From contig JAUWXQ010000004.1 of NCBI GenBank assembly GCA_030616305.1, positions 1 through 32,638 on the forward strand: a stretch of 32,638 nucleotides of DNA, given 5' to 3'. Position numbers and translations under genes: made by a program. This DNA is from Hadesarchaea archaeon (lineage in GTDB: Archaea > Hadarchaeota > Hadarchaeia > Hadarchaeales > Hadarchaeaceae). Under the pieces are notes generated by a model, which saw only the letters and a program-made list of their open reading frames with translations, did not search any database and was not told the origin of the DNA. Below are positions 15,337 to 24,023 of this stretch, one piece after another; position 1 is the stretch's first letter; each line of letters begins with the position of its first letter.

Positions 15337-16436
15337 AACCTCGGCTCGAACCTCTTTATCATCATCACGAAGTACATCAGCATGAACGGGATGAGGATGA
15401 GGTAAAGGACAGCTGCAGTCTGCGATGTAATTCCCCCGCCCCCTCTCCCAGCCGATATCATTATCACCACCATGAGCATCGCCGGGATGACAGCGGAGGC
15501 GAACATGTAAATCATCGTGAGAAGGTTGAGCGACTGGGTGTAGTCTCGGAGTTTCATGCGCATCTCGAAAGCCGTTTCGTCGGCCAGGCTGCTCAGCGTG
15601 CGGGAGAGGTCACCCCCTGTCCGCAGAGTGCGCTGGATTTGGCGAGTAGCGCGGCGGAGGGGCTCGGAGTCCACCCGTTCGTTCATTGACGTTAAGGCCT
15701 CCTCCGTGCTCATGCCCGCATGCATATCTCTGATCACTCTCCCGAACTCCTCCGACATGGTGCCATAATCCGCTTGGCTGACCGAGGTCATCGTTTCGGG
15801 GAGGCCTATCCCTGAGGAAAGCTGCGTGGCCATGTGCCGCAAGGCATATGGAATTAGCTGATTTACCTCACCAGCGCGCGCCTTGGCCCTGCGCTTTGGC
15901 TGTGTCCTAATAAACATGAGTGAAAACAAGAACGCGACAATACCCCCCACCGGGACAAAGAGAAGCGGCATTCGCAACAAAACCATCACTACTACAGCAA
16001 ATACGGCCACGATGATGCTGACGCCTATCATCATTGCAGCGTAGCGTTCTGGGGTGGTTTTCAAATTGGCCTTGTACAGATCCTTATCCATGCCCTTGAA
16101 GAACCTTGCCAAACGTGCAGCTGGCCGCTTAAGCGGACCGTAGAATATTCCCGCGAGGCGCTCGGAAAGGGGCCTCCTAAGCTCGGCCCTTTCCTCAAAC
16201 TTTTTTTCCTCAAGTAACTTTCTCTCTTCCTTTAACTCCTTCTCGCGAACCGCCTCGAGGCGCTTTATTTCCTGTAATCTCTGCGAAACCTCATCGCCTT
16301 TTTTGGGTGGCGGTCTCGAGATTTTGATAGACGCTCCCACCCGCTGTGCTGCTTCGCCAGTTTTAACCACGCCTCCGCCAACTCTGGAAAAAAATCGTTT
16401 CAGAGTGCCCCGTTTTCGAGCTCTCGTTTTAGGCAT
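15333..16436 (-). CDS. TadC/GspF-like pilus platform membrane protein (1)
   Basis: The 367-residue protein has a basic N-terminus, a charged predicted coiled coil (about residues 48-85: QEIKRLEAVREKELKEERK), paired membrane helices (about 133-170), a GspF/TadC F domain (about 190-300: LIPYALRHMATQLSSGIGLPETM, TEEALTSMNERVDSEPLRRATRQI, TGGDLSRTLSSLADETAFEM) and three C-terminal helices. It works with the ATPase encoded seven bases upstream and the second platform protein downstream. Two consecutive F-domain proteins are usual in archaeal Tad-like systems. The N-terminal FFSRVGGGVVKTG motif is shared with the membrane protein at 11040. Confidence 0.9.
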   Translation of the reverse strand: MPKTRARKRGTLKRFFSRVGGGVVKTGEAAQRVGASIKISRPPPKKGDEVSQRLQEIKRLEAVREKELKEERKLLEEKKFEERAELRRPLSERLAGIFYGPLKRPAARLARFFKGMDKDLYKANLKTTPERYAAMMIGVSIIVAVFAVVVMVLLRMPLLFVPVGGIVAFLFSLMFIRTQPKRRAKARAGEVNQLIPYALRHMATQLSSGIGLPETMTSVSQADYGTMSEEFGRVIRDMHAGMSTEEALTSMNERVDSEPLRRATRQIQRTLRTGGDLSRTLSSLADETAFEMRMKLRDYTQSLNLLTMIYMFASAVIPAMLMVVIMISAGRGGGGITSQTAAVLYLILIPFMLMYFVMMIKRFEPRL

Positions 16437-16443
16437 GAAATCA

Positions 16444-18144
16444 CTAATGATGTTTCGTGCCCTTATCCGCGCGCACTCGTTTCATGGTTGCCTCTGGGTC
16501 ACGGTAGTATTCTTGAATTACCCGCCCGACTTCGAAGATATTTCTGACTTCACGTTTCCTCATCCAATCGAGCACCGCCGCGCGCTTCTCAAGCTCTATC
16601 TCAATGTCGGTGCCGCGCAACCCGCTGAATTCAGCTATCTTGCGTTTAATCCTGCTCGGCACTCCCGTAGGCTCGACCACATCGGTGCGGGGGTTCCACT
16701 TGAAGATGCGGCTGAGCTGGGGCTTGCCACCCTCCAAACCCGTTACCTCTGCCACCTCCGTTACCCTCCGGATTTGTCCCTTTTGGCGGTGATAGATGCG
16801 CTGCTGCATCACGATCACATCGAGCGCCGGTATCATCATGTCCGGGACAGACATGGGGGCCTCTGTCAAACGGGTGATGGTCTCAGCCGCGCTGTTTGAG
16901 TGAACGGTGCCCGCGCATCCCTCATGACCTGTATTCATGGCCGTGAACATCGTGCGAGCTTCTGGACCTCGAACTTCACCAACGATCAAACGGTCGGGCC
17001 TCATCCTAAGGGCGTTCTTGACTAAGTCATCCATGGTGATCTCTCCGCGTCCCTCCACGTTTGGCGGTCTCGTCTCAAGTCTAATCCAGTGCTTGTGGGG
17101 GAGCTGGAGTTCGGCCGTGTCCTCGATCGAAATGATACGCTCCCGCGCGGGGACAAAGGTCGTAGCTGCGTTGAGGGAGGTCGTTTTTCCGCAGCCGGTC
17201 CCCCCTGCGAAAAGTATGTTGGCGGGCTTGATGCCGAGACCGTCCACGATCAACCACAGGAAGGCCGCGACATCCGTAGGTAGGGTGTCGTAGTTTAGGA
17301 TATCGATTATCGTGAGCGGGTCCTTTCGGAATTTTCGTATGGAGATCGTCGGCCCTTCCAGGGAGACCGGAGGGATGGTAGCGTTCACCCTGCTCCCATC
17401 TGGCAACCGCGCGTCTAGCAGAGGCGTCTGCTGGTCGATTCGCCTGCCCACCACACGGGCCATTTTGTCTATGAGGTACTTGATCGAATCCTCGCTCTCA
17501 AATACCACGTTTGTGGAGCACATTCCGTGATTTCGATGGTAGACGTAAACGGGCTTGCCCACAGCCGTCACCATTATGTCCTCGAGATTGTCGTCAGCTA
17601 TCATGGGATCGAGCGGGCCGAACCCCAACATGTCCCGCACCGCCGACTCACCGAGCTCCTTTATGCGCCCAGGGGGGAGGCGGGTGCCCTTGCTCTCCTT
17701 TTCGATTATCTTGAGAATCTCGTGCATGAAAACGCGTTTACGTTCGGCTAGGTCCGGGATTCGGTCCGGGTCGATTTTTATCTCCTCTGCGGCCTTTTCC
17801 TTCGTTGCGGTGAGGAGTTTTTGCTCCTCTTCGGTCAGCTTGGACATTTTCAGCTTGTAAAACGGGATGACCTCGCCCTCGACCGACAGGATCTCAACTT
17901 GGCCGTATTTGTCCAGCACCTTTCCAGTTGTGGGGATTATCTCCACCTTTGGACCGGGGGGCAACGCCATCTCGGGCGTCGGCTTGGGTGCCTCCTTGGT
18001 TGGTATTGGTATCTCAGGGAGAACCTTTGAGATGATTTCGGATAAATCTACTCCACCACCTCTAGACCTACGCCCGGCCGGTTTGGGGGCCCTAACAGCC
18101 CTTTTTCTCGATCGAACGGCTGATTTTTTCCGTTTCTTTGACAC
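16444..18144 (-). CDS. Type II/IV secretion system ATPase (TadA/VirB11-like)
   Basis: The 566-residue product is the pilus assembly motor. The ATPase domain shows Walker A GGTGCGKT (314-321), an Asp box (SIEDTAELQLPH, 339-350), Walker B LIVGEVRG (386-393) and a His box (TGHEGCAGTVHSNSA, 406-419). Upstream is the archaeal N-terminal domain (about 120-270: FGPLDPMIADDNLEDIMV, RIDQQTPLLDARLPDGSRVN). The first 30 residues are strongly basic and precede a Pro-rich linker (about 45-66), an extension longer than in minimal VirB11 proteins. Start GTG 18144. It heads an operon with two platform proteins; it powers polymerisation of the pilins in the adjacent operons. Confidence 0.95.
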   Translation of the reverse strand: MSKKRKKSAVRSRKRAVRAPKPAGRRSRGGGVDLSEIISKVLPEIPIPTKEAPKPTPEMALPPGPKVEIIPTTGKVLDKYGQVEILSVEGEVIPFYKLKMSKLTEEEQKLLTATKEKAAEEIKIDPDRIPDLAERKRVFMHEILKIIEKESKGTRLPPGRIKELGESAVRDMLGFGPLDPMIADDNLEDIMVTAVGKPVYVYHRNHGMCSTNVVFESEDSIKYLIDKMARVVGRRIDQQTPLLDARLPDGSRVNATIPPVSLEGPTISIRKFRKDPLTIIDILNYDTLPTDVAAFLWLIVDGLGIKPANILFAGGTGCGKTTSLNAATTFVPARERIISIEDTAELQLPHKHWIRLETRPPNVEGRGEITMDDLVKNALRMRPDRLIVGEVRGPEARTMFTAMNTGHEGCAGTVHSNSAAETITRLTEAPMSVPDMMIPALDVIVMQQRIYHRQKGQIRRVTEVAEVTGLEGGKPQLSRIFKWNPRTDVVEPTGVPSRIKRKIAEFSGLRGTDIEIELEKRAAVLDWMRKREVRNIFEVGRVIQEYYRDPEATMKRVRADKGTKHH

Positions 18145-18259
18145 GGGGCTACCAAGATTATGTATCTTTTGAATGGTAAAAAGATTGGTGACCTACTCCA
18201 CCACGAACGGCAGAACTTCCTTCCCTGTTTCTTATCAAACCCCCCGCCCGCCACAAGAG

Positions 18260-18267
18260 TTAAATAT
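18260..18267 (+). promoter_or_regulatory. TATA box of the thermosome gene
   Basis: TTAAATAT lies about 26 bases before a predicted start near 18290. The leader holds GATGAGGAG just before ATG 18306. The element is well placed for a strongly expressed chaperonin gene. Confidence 0.55.
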
Positions 18268-18305
18268 CGAATCGGTGCTATTTCCATAACTGATGAGGAG
18301 TCAGA

Positions 18306-19952
18306 ATGAGCGCGTTAACTGGTAAACAAGTACTTGTGTTGCCCGAAGGCACCCGAAGGATGATCGGCCGGGATGCCCAGCGGATGAATATTCTAGCGGG
18401 CCGCGTCATCAGCGAGGCCGTCCGCACGACCCTCGGGCCGCGCGGCATGGATAAAATGCTAGTCGATAGTTTGGGTGATGTCGTCATAACAAACGATGGG
18501 GTAACAATCCTCAAGGAGATGGAAGTCGAGCACCCTGCGGCTAAGATGTTGGTCGAGGTAGCGAAAACGCAGGACGACGAAGTCGGGGATGGCACGACCA
18601 CCGCGGTGGTGATCGCCGGAGCTTTGCTGCACGAGGCCGAACGCCTTCTAGATCAGACTATCCATCCGACCGTGATTGCCAGCGGTTACAGGATGGCTGC
18701 TGAAAAAACACAAGAGTTCCTGAACAAGATTGCGGAACCAATAAAGATAGACGATGAAGCGCTCCTGAAGAAGCTAGCGATAACTGCGATGACTGGAAAG
18801 AAAGCTGAAAGCTCGAGAGAAAAACTGGCCGACCTTGCCGTGGAGGCTGTTAAACTAATAGTGGACAAGACTGAGGGTGGGTACATTGTGGACATCGATT
18901 ATATAGGAATAGAGAAAAAGCCCGGCGAGAGCACCGATGACTCTCAGCTGATTAGAGGAGTGATATTGGACAAAGAGCGTGTTCACCCCGGAATGCCGAA
19001 ACACGTGAAAAATGCGAAGATCGTCCTCCTTGACTGCGCCCTTGAGATCAAGAAAACTGAAACCGATGCGGAAATCCGAGTCACGAGTCCCGACCAGCTA
19101 CGCGCATTTCTGGATGAAGAAGAGAGCATGCTGAAAAAGATGGTCGATCAGGTGGTCGCAACTGGCGCGAACGTGGTCATCTGCCAGAAGGGCATAGACG
19201 ACATGGCCCAGCACTACTTCGCCAAAGCTGGGATCTACGCTGTCCGACGCGCGAAGAAATCCGACATGGAGAAGCTCGCGCGCGCCACGGGTGGGAAAGT
19301 GGTCACGAACCTAGAGGACATCTCTCCTAAAGATCTCGGGAATGCAGGTCTAGTCGAGGAGCAGAAGATAGGCGAGGACAAGCTGACGTTTGTCAAAGAG
19401 TGCAAGAATCCGAAGGCTGTGAGTATACTGATACGAGGCGGCACCGAGCACGTGATAGATGAGGTCGAGCGAGCGGTTCATGATGCTCTGTCCGTTGTTG
19501 GTGCTGCGATCGAGGACGGGAAAATCATCGTTGGTGGCGGTGCACCTGATATTGAACTTGCGAAGCAAATACGTGAGTATGCGGGGACGGTGGGTGGGCG
19601 TGAGGCGCTTGCCGTGAACGCATTTGCAAACGCGATTGAATCGATCCCGCGAACCCTGGCTGAGAACGCGGGTTTGGATACCATAGACATCCTCGTGGAC
19701 CTCCGAGCCAAGCATGAAAAACCTGGCGGGAAGGATTTCGGAGTCAATGTTTACAATGGAAAAACCTCCGACATGGCGAAGGAAGGCGTCATAGAACCGC
19801 TGCGCATCAAGGCCCAGGCCATCAAGTCCGCAAGCGCAGCAGCGATAATGATATTGCGGATCGATGACGTAATAGCTTCTTCCAAGGGGGGAATCACTCC
19901 ACCAGGAGGGCCGGGTGGACCTGGTGGATACGGTGGAATGGAAGAGGAATAA
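18306..19952 (+). CDS. thsA: Thermosome (group II chaperonin) subunit
   Basis: The 548-residue product is a group II chaperonin subunit, forming a two-ring ATP-dependent folding machine in the cytosol. Family signatures: [11 protein letters not shown] (about 46-56), TNDGVTIL (about 64-71), [12 protein letters not shown] (about 97-108), the apical-domain segment [16 protein letters not shown] (about 218-233), and [10 protein letters not shown] near 413. The C-terminus has a Gly-rich tail ([11 protein letters not shown]) ending in acidic residues, as in many archaeal subunits. The assignment to alpha or beta type is not certain from sequence alone; only one subunit is encoded here. No terminator is clear downstream. 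Confidence 0.97.
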   Translation: MSALTGKQVLVLPEGTRRMIGRDAQRMNILAGRVISEAVRTTLGPRGMDKMLVDSLGDVVITNDGVTILKEMEVEHPAAKMLVEVAKTQDDEVGDGTTTAVVIAGALLHEAERLLDQTIHPTVIASGYRMAAEKTQEFLNKIAEPIKIDDEALLKKLAITAMTGKKAESSREKLADLAVEAVKLIVDKTEGGYIVDIDYIGIEKKPGESTDDSQLIRGVILDKERVHPGMPKHVKNAKIVLLDCALEIKKTETDAEIRVTSPDQLRAFLDEEESMLKKMVDQVVATGANVVICQKGIDDMAQHYFAKAGIYAVRRAKKSDMEKLARATGGKVVTNLEDISPKDLGNAGLVEEQKIGEDKLTFVKECKNPKAVSILIRGGTEHVIDEVERAVHDALSVVGAAIEDGKIIVGGGAPDIELAKQIREYAGTVGGREALAVNAFANAIESIPRTLAENAGLDTIDILVDLRAKHEKPGGKDFGVNVYNGKTSDMAKEGVIEPLRIKAQAIKSASAAAIMILRIDDVIASSKGGITPPGGPGGPGGYGGMEEE

Positions 19953-19988
19953 TCTAGCAGCCGAAAGCAAATCCACTCAATCAAAAAA

Positions 19989-19996
19989 TTTTTAAC
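19989..19996 (+). promoter_or_regulatory. TATA box of pdaD
   Basis: TTTTTAAC is about 35 bases before ATG 20027, predicting transcription from about 20018. The leader is too short for a full ribosome site, although AAGGCGG is close to the start codon. Confidence 0.45.
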
Positions 19997-20026
19997 GCAA
20001 CATTAAGAAAAGAAAAAGGCGGCAAA

Positions 20027-20572
20027 ATGAATCTCATCCCAAGATACATGTTCCTTACACGTGGAGTCGGACATCACCGGGAAAAGTTAAGGTCATTCGA
20101 ATATGCTCTGGAAGACGCGGGAGTTGCAAAATTTAACTTAGTTTCGGTCTCAAGCATCATACCTCCTCAGTGCAAGCTCATACCTTGGGAAAAAGGATTG
20201 AAGCTTCTGCAGGATGGACAAATACTCTTTGGCGTGTTCGCGAAATGCGACAGCAACGAGAAGAGAAGGCTTATCACCGCAAGCATAGGTTGCGCTCTTC
20301 CCGCGGACAAGAAAACCTATGGATACATCAGCGAGCATCATACCTACGGGCAGACGGCAGAAGAAGCTGGCGACTATGCGGAAGATTTAGCGGCTTCCAT
20401 GCTTGCAAGCGCCTTGGGTTTGCGATTCGATCCAGATAAGAGTTGGAACGAGAGAAAACAAGCATGGAAAATTTCTGGGAAGATCGTGCGAACCACAAAC
20501 ATGACTCAGACGGCCCTGGTAAAGGAAGGGTTATGGTCGACTGTCTTCGCAGCTGCCATTTTCGTTTTATAG
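20027..20572 (+). CDS. pdaD: Pyruvoyl-dependent arginine decarboxylase
   Basis: The 181-residue proenzyme converts arginine to agmatine, the first step of archaeal polyamine synthesis (and agmatine for tRNA agmatidine). The self-cleavage site is VSVSSIIPP: cleavage between Ser42 and Ser43 gives a small beta chain and an alpha chain with an N-terminal pyruvoyl group. Further family motifs are GVFAKC, ASIGCALP, GYISEHHTYGQTAEEAGDYAE (about 98-118) with the conserved Glu, and a C-terminal TTNMTQ. Length is typical (about 160-180). It stands alone between the thermosome gene and the convergent AMP phosphorylase gene, with its own TATA box. Confidence 0.95.
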   Translation: MNLIPRYMFLTRGVGHHREKLRSFEYALEDAGVAKFNLVSVSSIIPPQCKLIPWEKGLKLLQDGQILFGVFAKCDSNEKRRLITASIGCALPADKKTYGYISEHHTYGQTAEEAGDYAEDLAASMLASALGLRFDPDKSWNERKQAWKISGKIVRTTNMTQTALVKEGLWSTVFAAAIFVL

Positions 20573-20597
20573 CGCCAAAATTGAACTCTTTTTAGAA

Positions 20598-22130
20598 CTA
20601 TCCGATTCGCGGACGACCGGTCATCTTCTCGAGCAACATCCCCTCAATTTTCACTGGTGGATTTTGTTTTGCCATCCTCAGGGCCTCGCCTAGCTTTGTT
20701 TCATGCTCAGCATAAATTTCAAGAAGCGGTTCTCCTTTACCAATCTTACGTCCCTCCTTCAAAAGTATTCTTAGCCCCGCACCCTTGCCACGTGGAGCAC
20801 CTGCCGCACGGACTATCGCGTTAATGCGTTTGTTGTAAATTTGGGTCACATAGCCAGAACGAGGCGCCGGTATTGTTTCCCTTTTGTCGCCGATAGGGAT
20901 ATCATCGGGCTTGATGTCTGGGTTGCCGCCTTGGGCTTCGATTATCTCGCGCATTTTCTGGTATGCCTTTCCAGATTTTAATAACTCCATTGCTGTTTGT
21001 CTGCCCAGACCAGTAGCCGATGCCCCCCCTAGCTCAAGCATTATCCCGGCCAAGCTAGTCGCCTTCTCAATCAGGCTGCCCGGCCCGTTGCCGCGCAAGG
21101 TCTCAAGCGCTTCCCTCGCCTCAAGCGCCGGACCAACGGCATATCCAACCGGTTGGCCTCCATAAGTCACAGCTGCTTCCGCCTGTATGTTCAGCTTATG
21201 CCCCAGGTCTATGAAATCGTGCGCCAAGCTACGCGCATCCTCCATGTGCTCGACCTTTGCTCCTGGTCCGGCCGGGATATCGATAAGGATGCGGTCAGCG
21301 CCGACTGCGAGTTTCTTTGCCATCACGCTGGCCAATAACTGGCAGCGCGGGTCTACGCCAAGCATTCGCTCGGTGCGGATGATGACATCGTCCGCCGGTG
21401 CGAGCCTGACCGCGCCACCCCATGCCAAGATCCCCCCGACCTTTCTGACTATTCGCTTGATCTCATCCAAACTGAACGTCACGTTTGCCAGAACCTCCAT
21501 CACGTCCGCCGTTCCCGCTCCGCTGGTTATCGCCCGACTGCTGGTTTTGGGGATTGTCAGACCTGCCGCTGCCACGGTGGGGACAACGATCAAAGCGTAC
21601 TTGTTACCTGGAACACCACCTATGCTGTGAACGTCCAAAACTGGCTTTACTTCGAGATCGAGCTTATCACCTGTTCTAACCATGTGCTGGGTTAAAGCGA
21701 CGATCTCACTCGTGGTCATCCCTTTGATATGCTCGGCCACGACGAAGGCGGTCATCTCTGTGACGGTGAGGTTCTCTGCGGCTATGTCCTTGACGATGGC
21801 GCCAATCTCATCTGAGGAGAGCTGCTGCCCATCCATCTTCTTTTTGATGGCGGCGATGGACTTCGGGCGGGGGGCCAGCGAGACTTCCACCAAATCGCCC
21901 GGCTTTAGCCCAAAACTTTCGGTAACCTCGACAAATGTACCAAGTTCGCCTTGTTGAACCATTCGCCTCGTGGCATTTGCTATGGCTACTACCTTGGTTT
22001 TGGGAGTCGATAGTTTCACTCGGTCGCCCGCGAAGTGCCCGAGTTCCTCAGCATCGTCCTCGTGCAACACGACGATGTTCCGCCCGGTTTCCATGTCCAG
22101 AGGTTTTGTCTTTAGTTTTAGAAATTTCAT
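20598..22130 (-). CDS. deoA: AMP phosphorylase (archaeal thymidine phosphorylase-like)
   Basis: The 510-residue enzyme (from ATG 22130) phosphorolyses nucleoside 5'-monophosphates to ribose 1,5-bisphosphate and base, feeding the archaeal pathway through ribose-1,5-bisphosphate isomerase and type III Rubisco. An N-terminal domain of about 85 residues, specific to the archaeal enzymes, precedes the phosphorylase core: DVHSIGGVPGNKYALIVVP, the TSSRAITSGAGTADVMEVL motif, LILIDIPAGP-like strands, and ALEAREAL. The ATG 22130 start aligns with the family; a longer frame to 22229 overlaps the Lrp gene and lacks support. TATA-like TTTAAATC (22162-22169) implies a near-leaderless mRNA. Rubisco and the isomerase are not in the window. 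Confidence 0.92.
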   Translation of the reverse strand: MKFLKLKTKPLDMETGRNIVVLHEDDAEELGHFAGDRVKLSTPKTKVVAIANATRRMVQQGELGTFVEVTESFGLKPGDLVEVSLAPRPKSIAAIKKKMDGQQLSSDEIGAIVKDIAAENLTVTEMTAFVVAEHIKGMTTSEIVALTQHMVRTGDKLDLEVKPVLDVHSIGGVPGNKYALIVVPTVAAAGLTIPKTSSRAITSGAGTADVMEVLANVTFSLDEIKRIVRKVGGILAWGGAVRLAPADDVIIRTERMLGVDPRCQLLASVMAKKLAVGADRILIDIPAGPGAKVEHMEDARSLAHDFIDLGHKLNIQAEAAVTYGGQPVGYAVGPALEAREALETLRGNGPGSLIEKATSLAGIMLELGGASATGLGRQTAMELLKSGKAYQKMREIIEAQGGNPDIKPDDIPIGDKRETIPAPRSGYVTQIYNKRINAIVRAAGAPRGKGAGLRILLKEGRKIGKGEPLLEIYAEHETKLGEALRMAKQNPPVKIEGMLLEKMTGRPRIG

Positions 22131-22161
22131 TTTATCAAGTAATTTTAATTGAAACTGATTT

Positions 22162-22169
22162 GATTTAAA
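22162..22169 (-). promoter_or_regulatory. TATA box of the AMP phosphorylase gene
   Basis: TTTAAATC on the minus strand sits about 36 bases before ATG 22130 and just past the Lrp stop codon, so the gene can be expressed separately from the Lrp gene. Inferred. Confidence 0.45.
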
Positions 22170-22185
22170 CATTCTTGGGTTCTGG

Positions 22186-22641
22186 CTAAAGTCGAACCAA
22201 ACTAGTTTCTTTCTCCGTTTTAAGCACAACCAAGGTGCGGCTGCTGTTAACCCCGGGAATCCGATCCATCTCGTGCAGTATCTCGTTAAGCTTGAGGGTA
22301 TCGTCTGTGATGATCTTCACAAATAGGTCGTGTTCTCCCGCGACCTCATTGATTTCAAGCACCTCGGGTCGTTTGTTTAGTTGAGCTATTACCTCACCGC
22401 ATGTGCCTGGCGCGGTAGAAATGCCTATGAACGCCTTTAGTTTTTTGCCCAAGAGCTGGGGATCGATAATCGCGACGAATTTTTTGATTACTCCCTCGTC
22501 GACCAATCGCTTGACGCGCTTGTGGACGCCAGAGGAGCTGATGCCAAGTCGCTTGGCGAGCTTGGCGTAGGGCACTTTCGCGTCCTCCTGTAGCAGGTTG
22601 AGAAGCTTCCGATCGATTGCATCCAGTTCCATTTTCTCCAC
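22186..22641 (-). CDS. Lrp/AsnC family transcriptional regulator
   Basis: The 151-residue protein has an N-terminal winged HTH (about residues 5-55: DAIDRKLLNLLQEDAKVPYAKLAKRLGISSSGVHKRVKRLVDEGVI) and a C-terminal RAM/ASNC effector domain (about 70-145: AFIGISTAPGTCGEVIAQL, EINEVAGEHDLFVKI, IPGVNSSRTLVVLK) that forms octamers and binds amino acids. The GTG 22641 start is used; ATG 22632 is an alternative with GTGGAG upstream. It is divergent from the histidine operon and its promoter is about 100 bases from the operator-like repeat there, so it may control that operon, itself, or the AMP phosphorylase gene. The ligand is unknown. Confidence 0.93.
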   Translation of the reverse strand: MEKMELDAIDRKLLNLLQEDAKVPYAKLAKRLGISSSGVHKRVKRLVDEGVIKKFVAIIDPQLLGKKLKAFIGISTAPGTCGEVIAQLNKRPEVLEINEVAGEHDLFVKIITDDTLKLNEILHEMDRIPGVNSSRTLVVLKTEKETSLVRL

Positions 22642-22732
22642 TTTCCGAGGGCCTTGAACCCCTCCGAACCACCATTTGTGTGTATAATTTATAAGTTTTT
22701 CGGTTTATAGTAAATAATCTCCACTTTTTCAA

Positions 22733-22770
22733 TAAATTGGTAAACTTTATATACAAAAATGACCAATTTA
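22733..22770. promoter_or_regulatory. Inverted-repeat operator candidate around the his TATA box
   Basis: TAAATTGGT (22733-22741) and ACCAATTTA (22762-22770) are perfect 9-bp inverted arms separated by 20 bases that hold the TATA box TTTATATA (22746-22753). Arm centres are 29 bp apart, close to three turns of DNA, so a dimeric or multimeric regulator bound there would cover the TATA box and probable transcription start. Repression of the histidine operon is inferred; the Lrp protein encoded alongside is the nearest candidate. Confidence 0.6.
22746..22753 (+). promoter_or_regulatory. TATA box of the histidine operon
   Basis: TTTATATA is a consensus archaeal TATA box. Transcription is predicted near 22775, with GGGTGGGA as ribosome site before ATG 22785. 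Confidence 0.6.
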
Positions 22771-22784
22771 GGGTGGGATATGCT

Positions 22785-22952
22785 ATGCGGAAGTCCCTAG
22801 AAGTGCTGGTGAAGGAATCGGGCTGTGCGTTAGTCCTGGGTATAGACGGAGAGGGTGAGGTAGTGGAAACTATACTGACCTCACGCTTCGAGCGGAATTA
22901 CAAGTGGAAGCGATATACGGGCAGCGACCGACTTTCGGAGGGTAAAAAATGA
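22785..22952 (+). CDS. Small protein at the head of the histidine operon
   Basis: This 55-residue frame begins MRKSLEVLVKESGCALVLGIDGEGEV and ends in a charged KWKRYTGSDRLSEGKK tail. GGGTGGGA lies about six bases before ATG 22785, and its stop overlaps the hisC start (ATGA), so it is translated and coupled to hisC. It contains no histidine codon, so it is not a classical attenuator leader peptide. I do not recognise a family; the first 35 residues could form an alpha-beta fold. A role in histidine synthesis or its regulation is only suggested by position. Confidence 0.6.
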   Translation: MRKSLEVLVKESGCALVLGIDGEGEVVETILTSRFERNYKWKRYTGSDRLSEGKK

Positions 22953-24019
22953 TTTCGAAACGCGTTAGGGAGATGCTTCGGTCAAGGGCTTCGTACCCGC
23001 TCGCCCGTAAGTACGATGTAAGGGGAGAGGTCATCAACCTGGCCTCTAACGAAAGTCCCTACGGCCCATCGCCACGCGTGCTTCAAGCACTCAGGCGTGA
23101 GATGGACAGAGTTGGCTTGTATCCTGACCCACGTGCCACCAAGCTCAAAACAGCGATAGCCGATTACGTGGGCGTGAGGACCGAGTGTATCACAATCGGG
23201 AACGGTTCCGACGAGCTCATGGACCTCTCCTGCAAGGCTTTTTTGGACCCAAGAGATCGGGCGCTCATCCCCTTACCGACGTTTGCGATGTACGAGCTGG
23301 CTTGCAGAAGTAACGGGGGGGTACCGAGATTTTTCAAGCTGCCGAATTTCGAGTGGCGCACGGGAGATCTCAAACGCGCCTTGGGTGGAGCGAAGTTGGC
23401 GTTTTTGGGGAGGCCTAACAACCCCACAGGTAACGGCGTAAGCCTAGAGGGGCTGCGGTATCTCCTCAAAAGCGGGAAGCTCATCATCGTGGACGAGGCA
23501 TATGTGGAGTTCGCTGGATATTCTGTCGCGAAGCTGGCACCGAAGTTCAAGAATCTGATCGTGCTTAGAACTTTTTCAAAGGCTTTCGGGCTCGCGGGTC
23601 TAAGAGTTGGCTACGCTGTTGGAAACCCCAAGTTGATCGAAGTGCTTGAGAGCATCCGCGCACCGTTCAACGTCAACCGCATAGCCCAAGTTGCGGCGGT
23701 TGTAGCTCTGAGCGACAGAGGCTATCTGCGCAAAGTCGTGGGCGCAACGCGGAAGAACCGCACGTACTTGCGCCGAGAACTCTTGAAGCTGGGCCTGCGC
23801 GTGTTGCCATCGGACGCGAATTTCTTAATGGTAAACGTGACGCCTCTCAAGACAAATGCACCAAAACTATGTGATTATCTAGCGCGAAAGGGGATCTTAA
23901 TCCGTGAGTTATCGAACTTCAGGGGCGCTGGGCCACGTTGGGTTAGAATCAGCGTCGGTAAACCCGAGCAAAACGAGAGGCTTGTAAACGCGATAAAACA
24001 ATTCAAAGGAGGTGTTTAA
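22949..24019 (+). CDS. hisC: Histidinol-phosphate aminotransferase
   Basis: The 356-residue PLP enzyme (class II aminotransferase fold) converts imidazole acetol phosphate and glutamate to histidinol phosphate. Visible motifs: NESP (34-37), GNGSDEL (84-90), PNNPTG (156-161), DEAY (182-185) and SKAFGLAGLRVGYAVG with the PLP lysine at 211. Length matches the family. It starts inside the stop codon of the small ORF and its last codons contain the ribosome site (GGAGGTG) for hisG. First recognised enzyme gene of the operon. Confidence 0.95.
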   Translation: MISKRVREMLRSRASYPLARKYDVRGEVINLASNESPYGPSPRVLQALRREMDRVGLYPDPRATKLKTAIADYVGVRTECITIGNGSDELMDLSCKAFLDPRDRALIPLPTFAMYELACRSNGGVPRFFKLPNFEWRTGDLKRALGGAKLAFLGRPNNPTGNGVSLEGLRYLLKSGKLIIVDEAYVEFAGYSVAKLAPKFKNLIVLRTFSKAFGLAGLRVGYAVGNPKLIEVLESIRAPFNVNRIAQVAAVVALSDRGYLRKVVGATRKNRTYLRRELLKLGLRVLPSDANFLMVNVTPLKTNAPKLCDYLARKGILIRELSNFRGAGPRWVRISVGKPEQNERLVNAIKQFKGGV

Positions 24020-24023
24020 AGTG

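Noticed and set aside
16303-16899. A 198-codon plus-strand frame over the platform/ATPase junction
   Set aside because: Opposite two well supported genes and spans their boundary; no domain.
19350-19976. A 208-codon minus-strand frame opposite the thermosome gene
   Set aside because: Antisense shadow of a strongly conserved chaperonin gene.
22131-22229. Longer AMP phosphorylase start at 22229
   Set aside because: It overlaps the Lrp gene, adds 33 residues absent from the family and bypasses the TATA box at 22162-22169.
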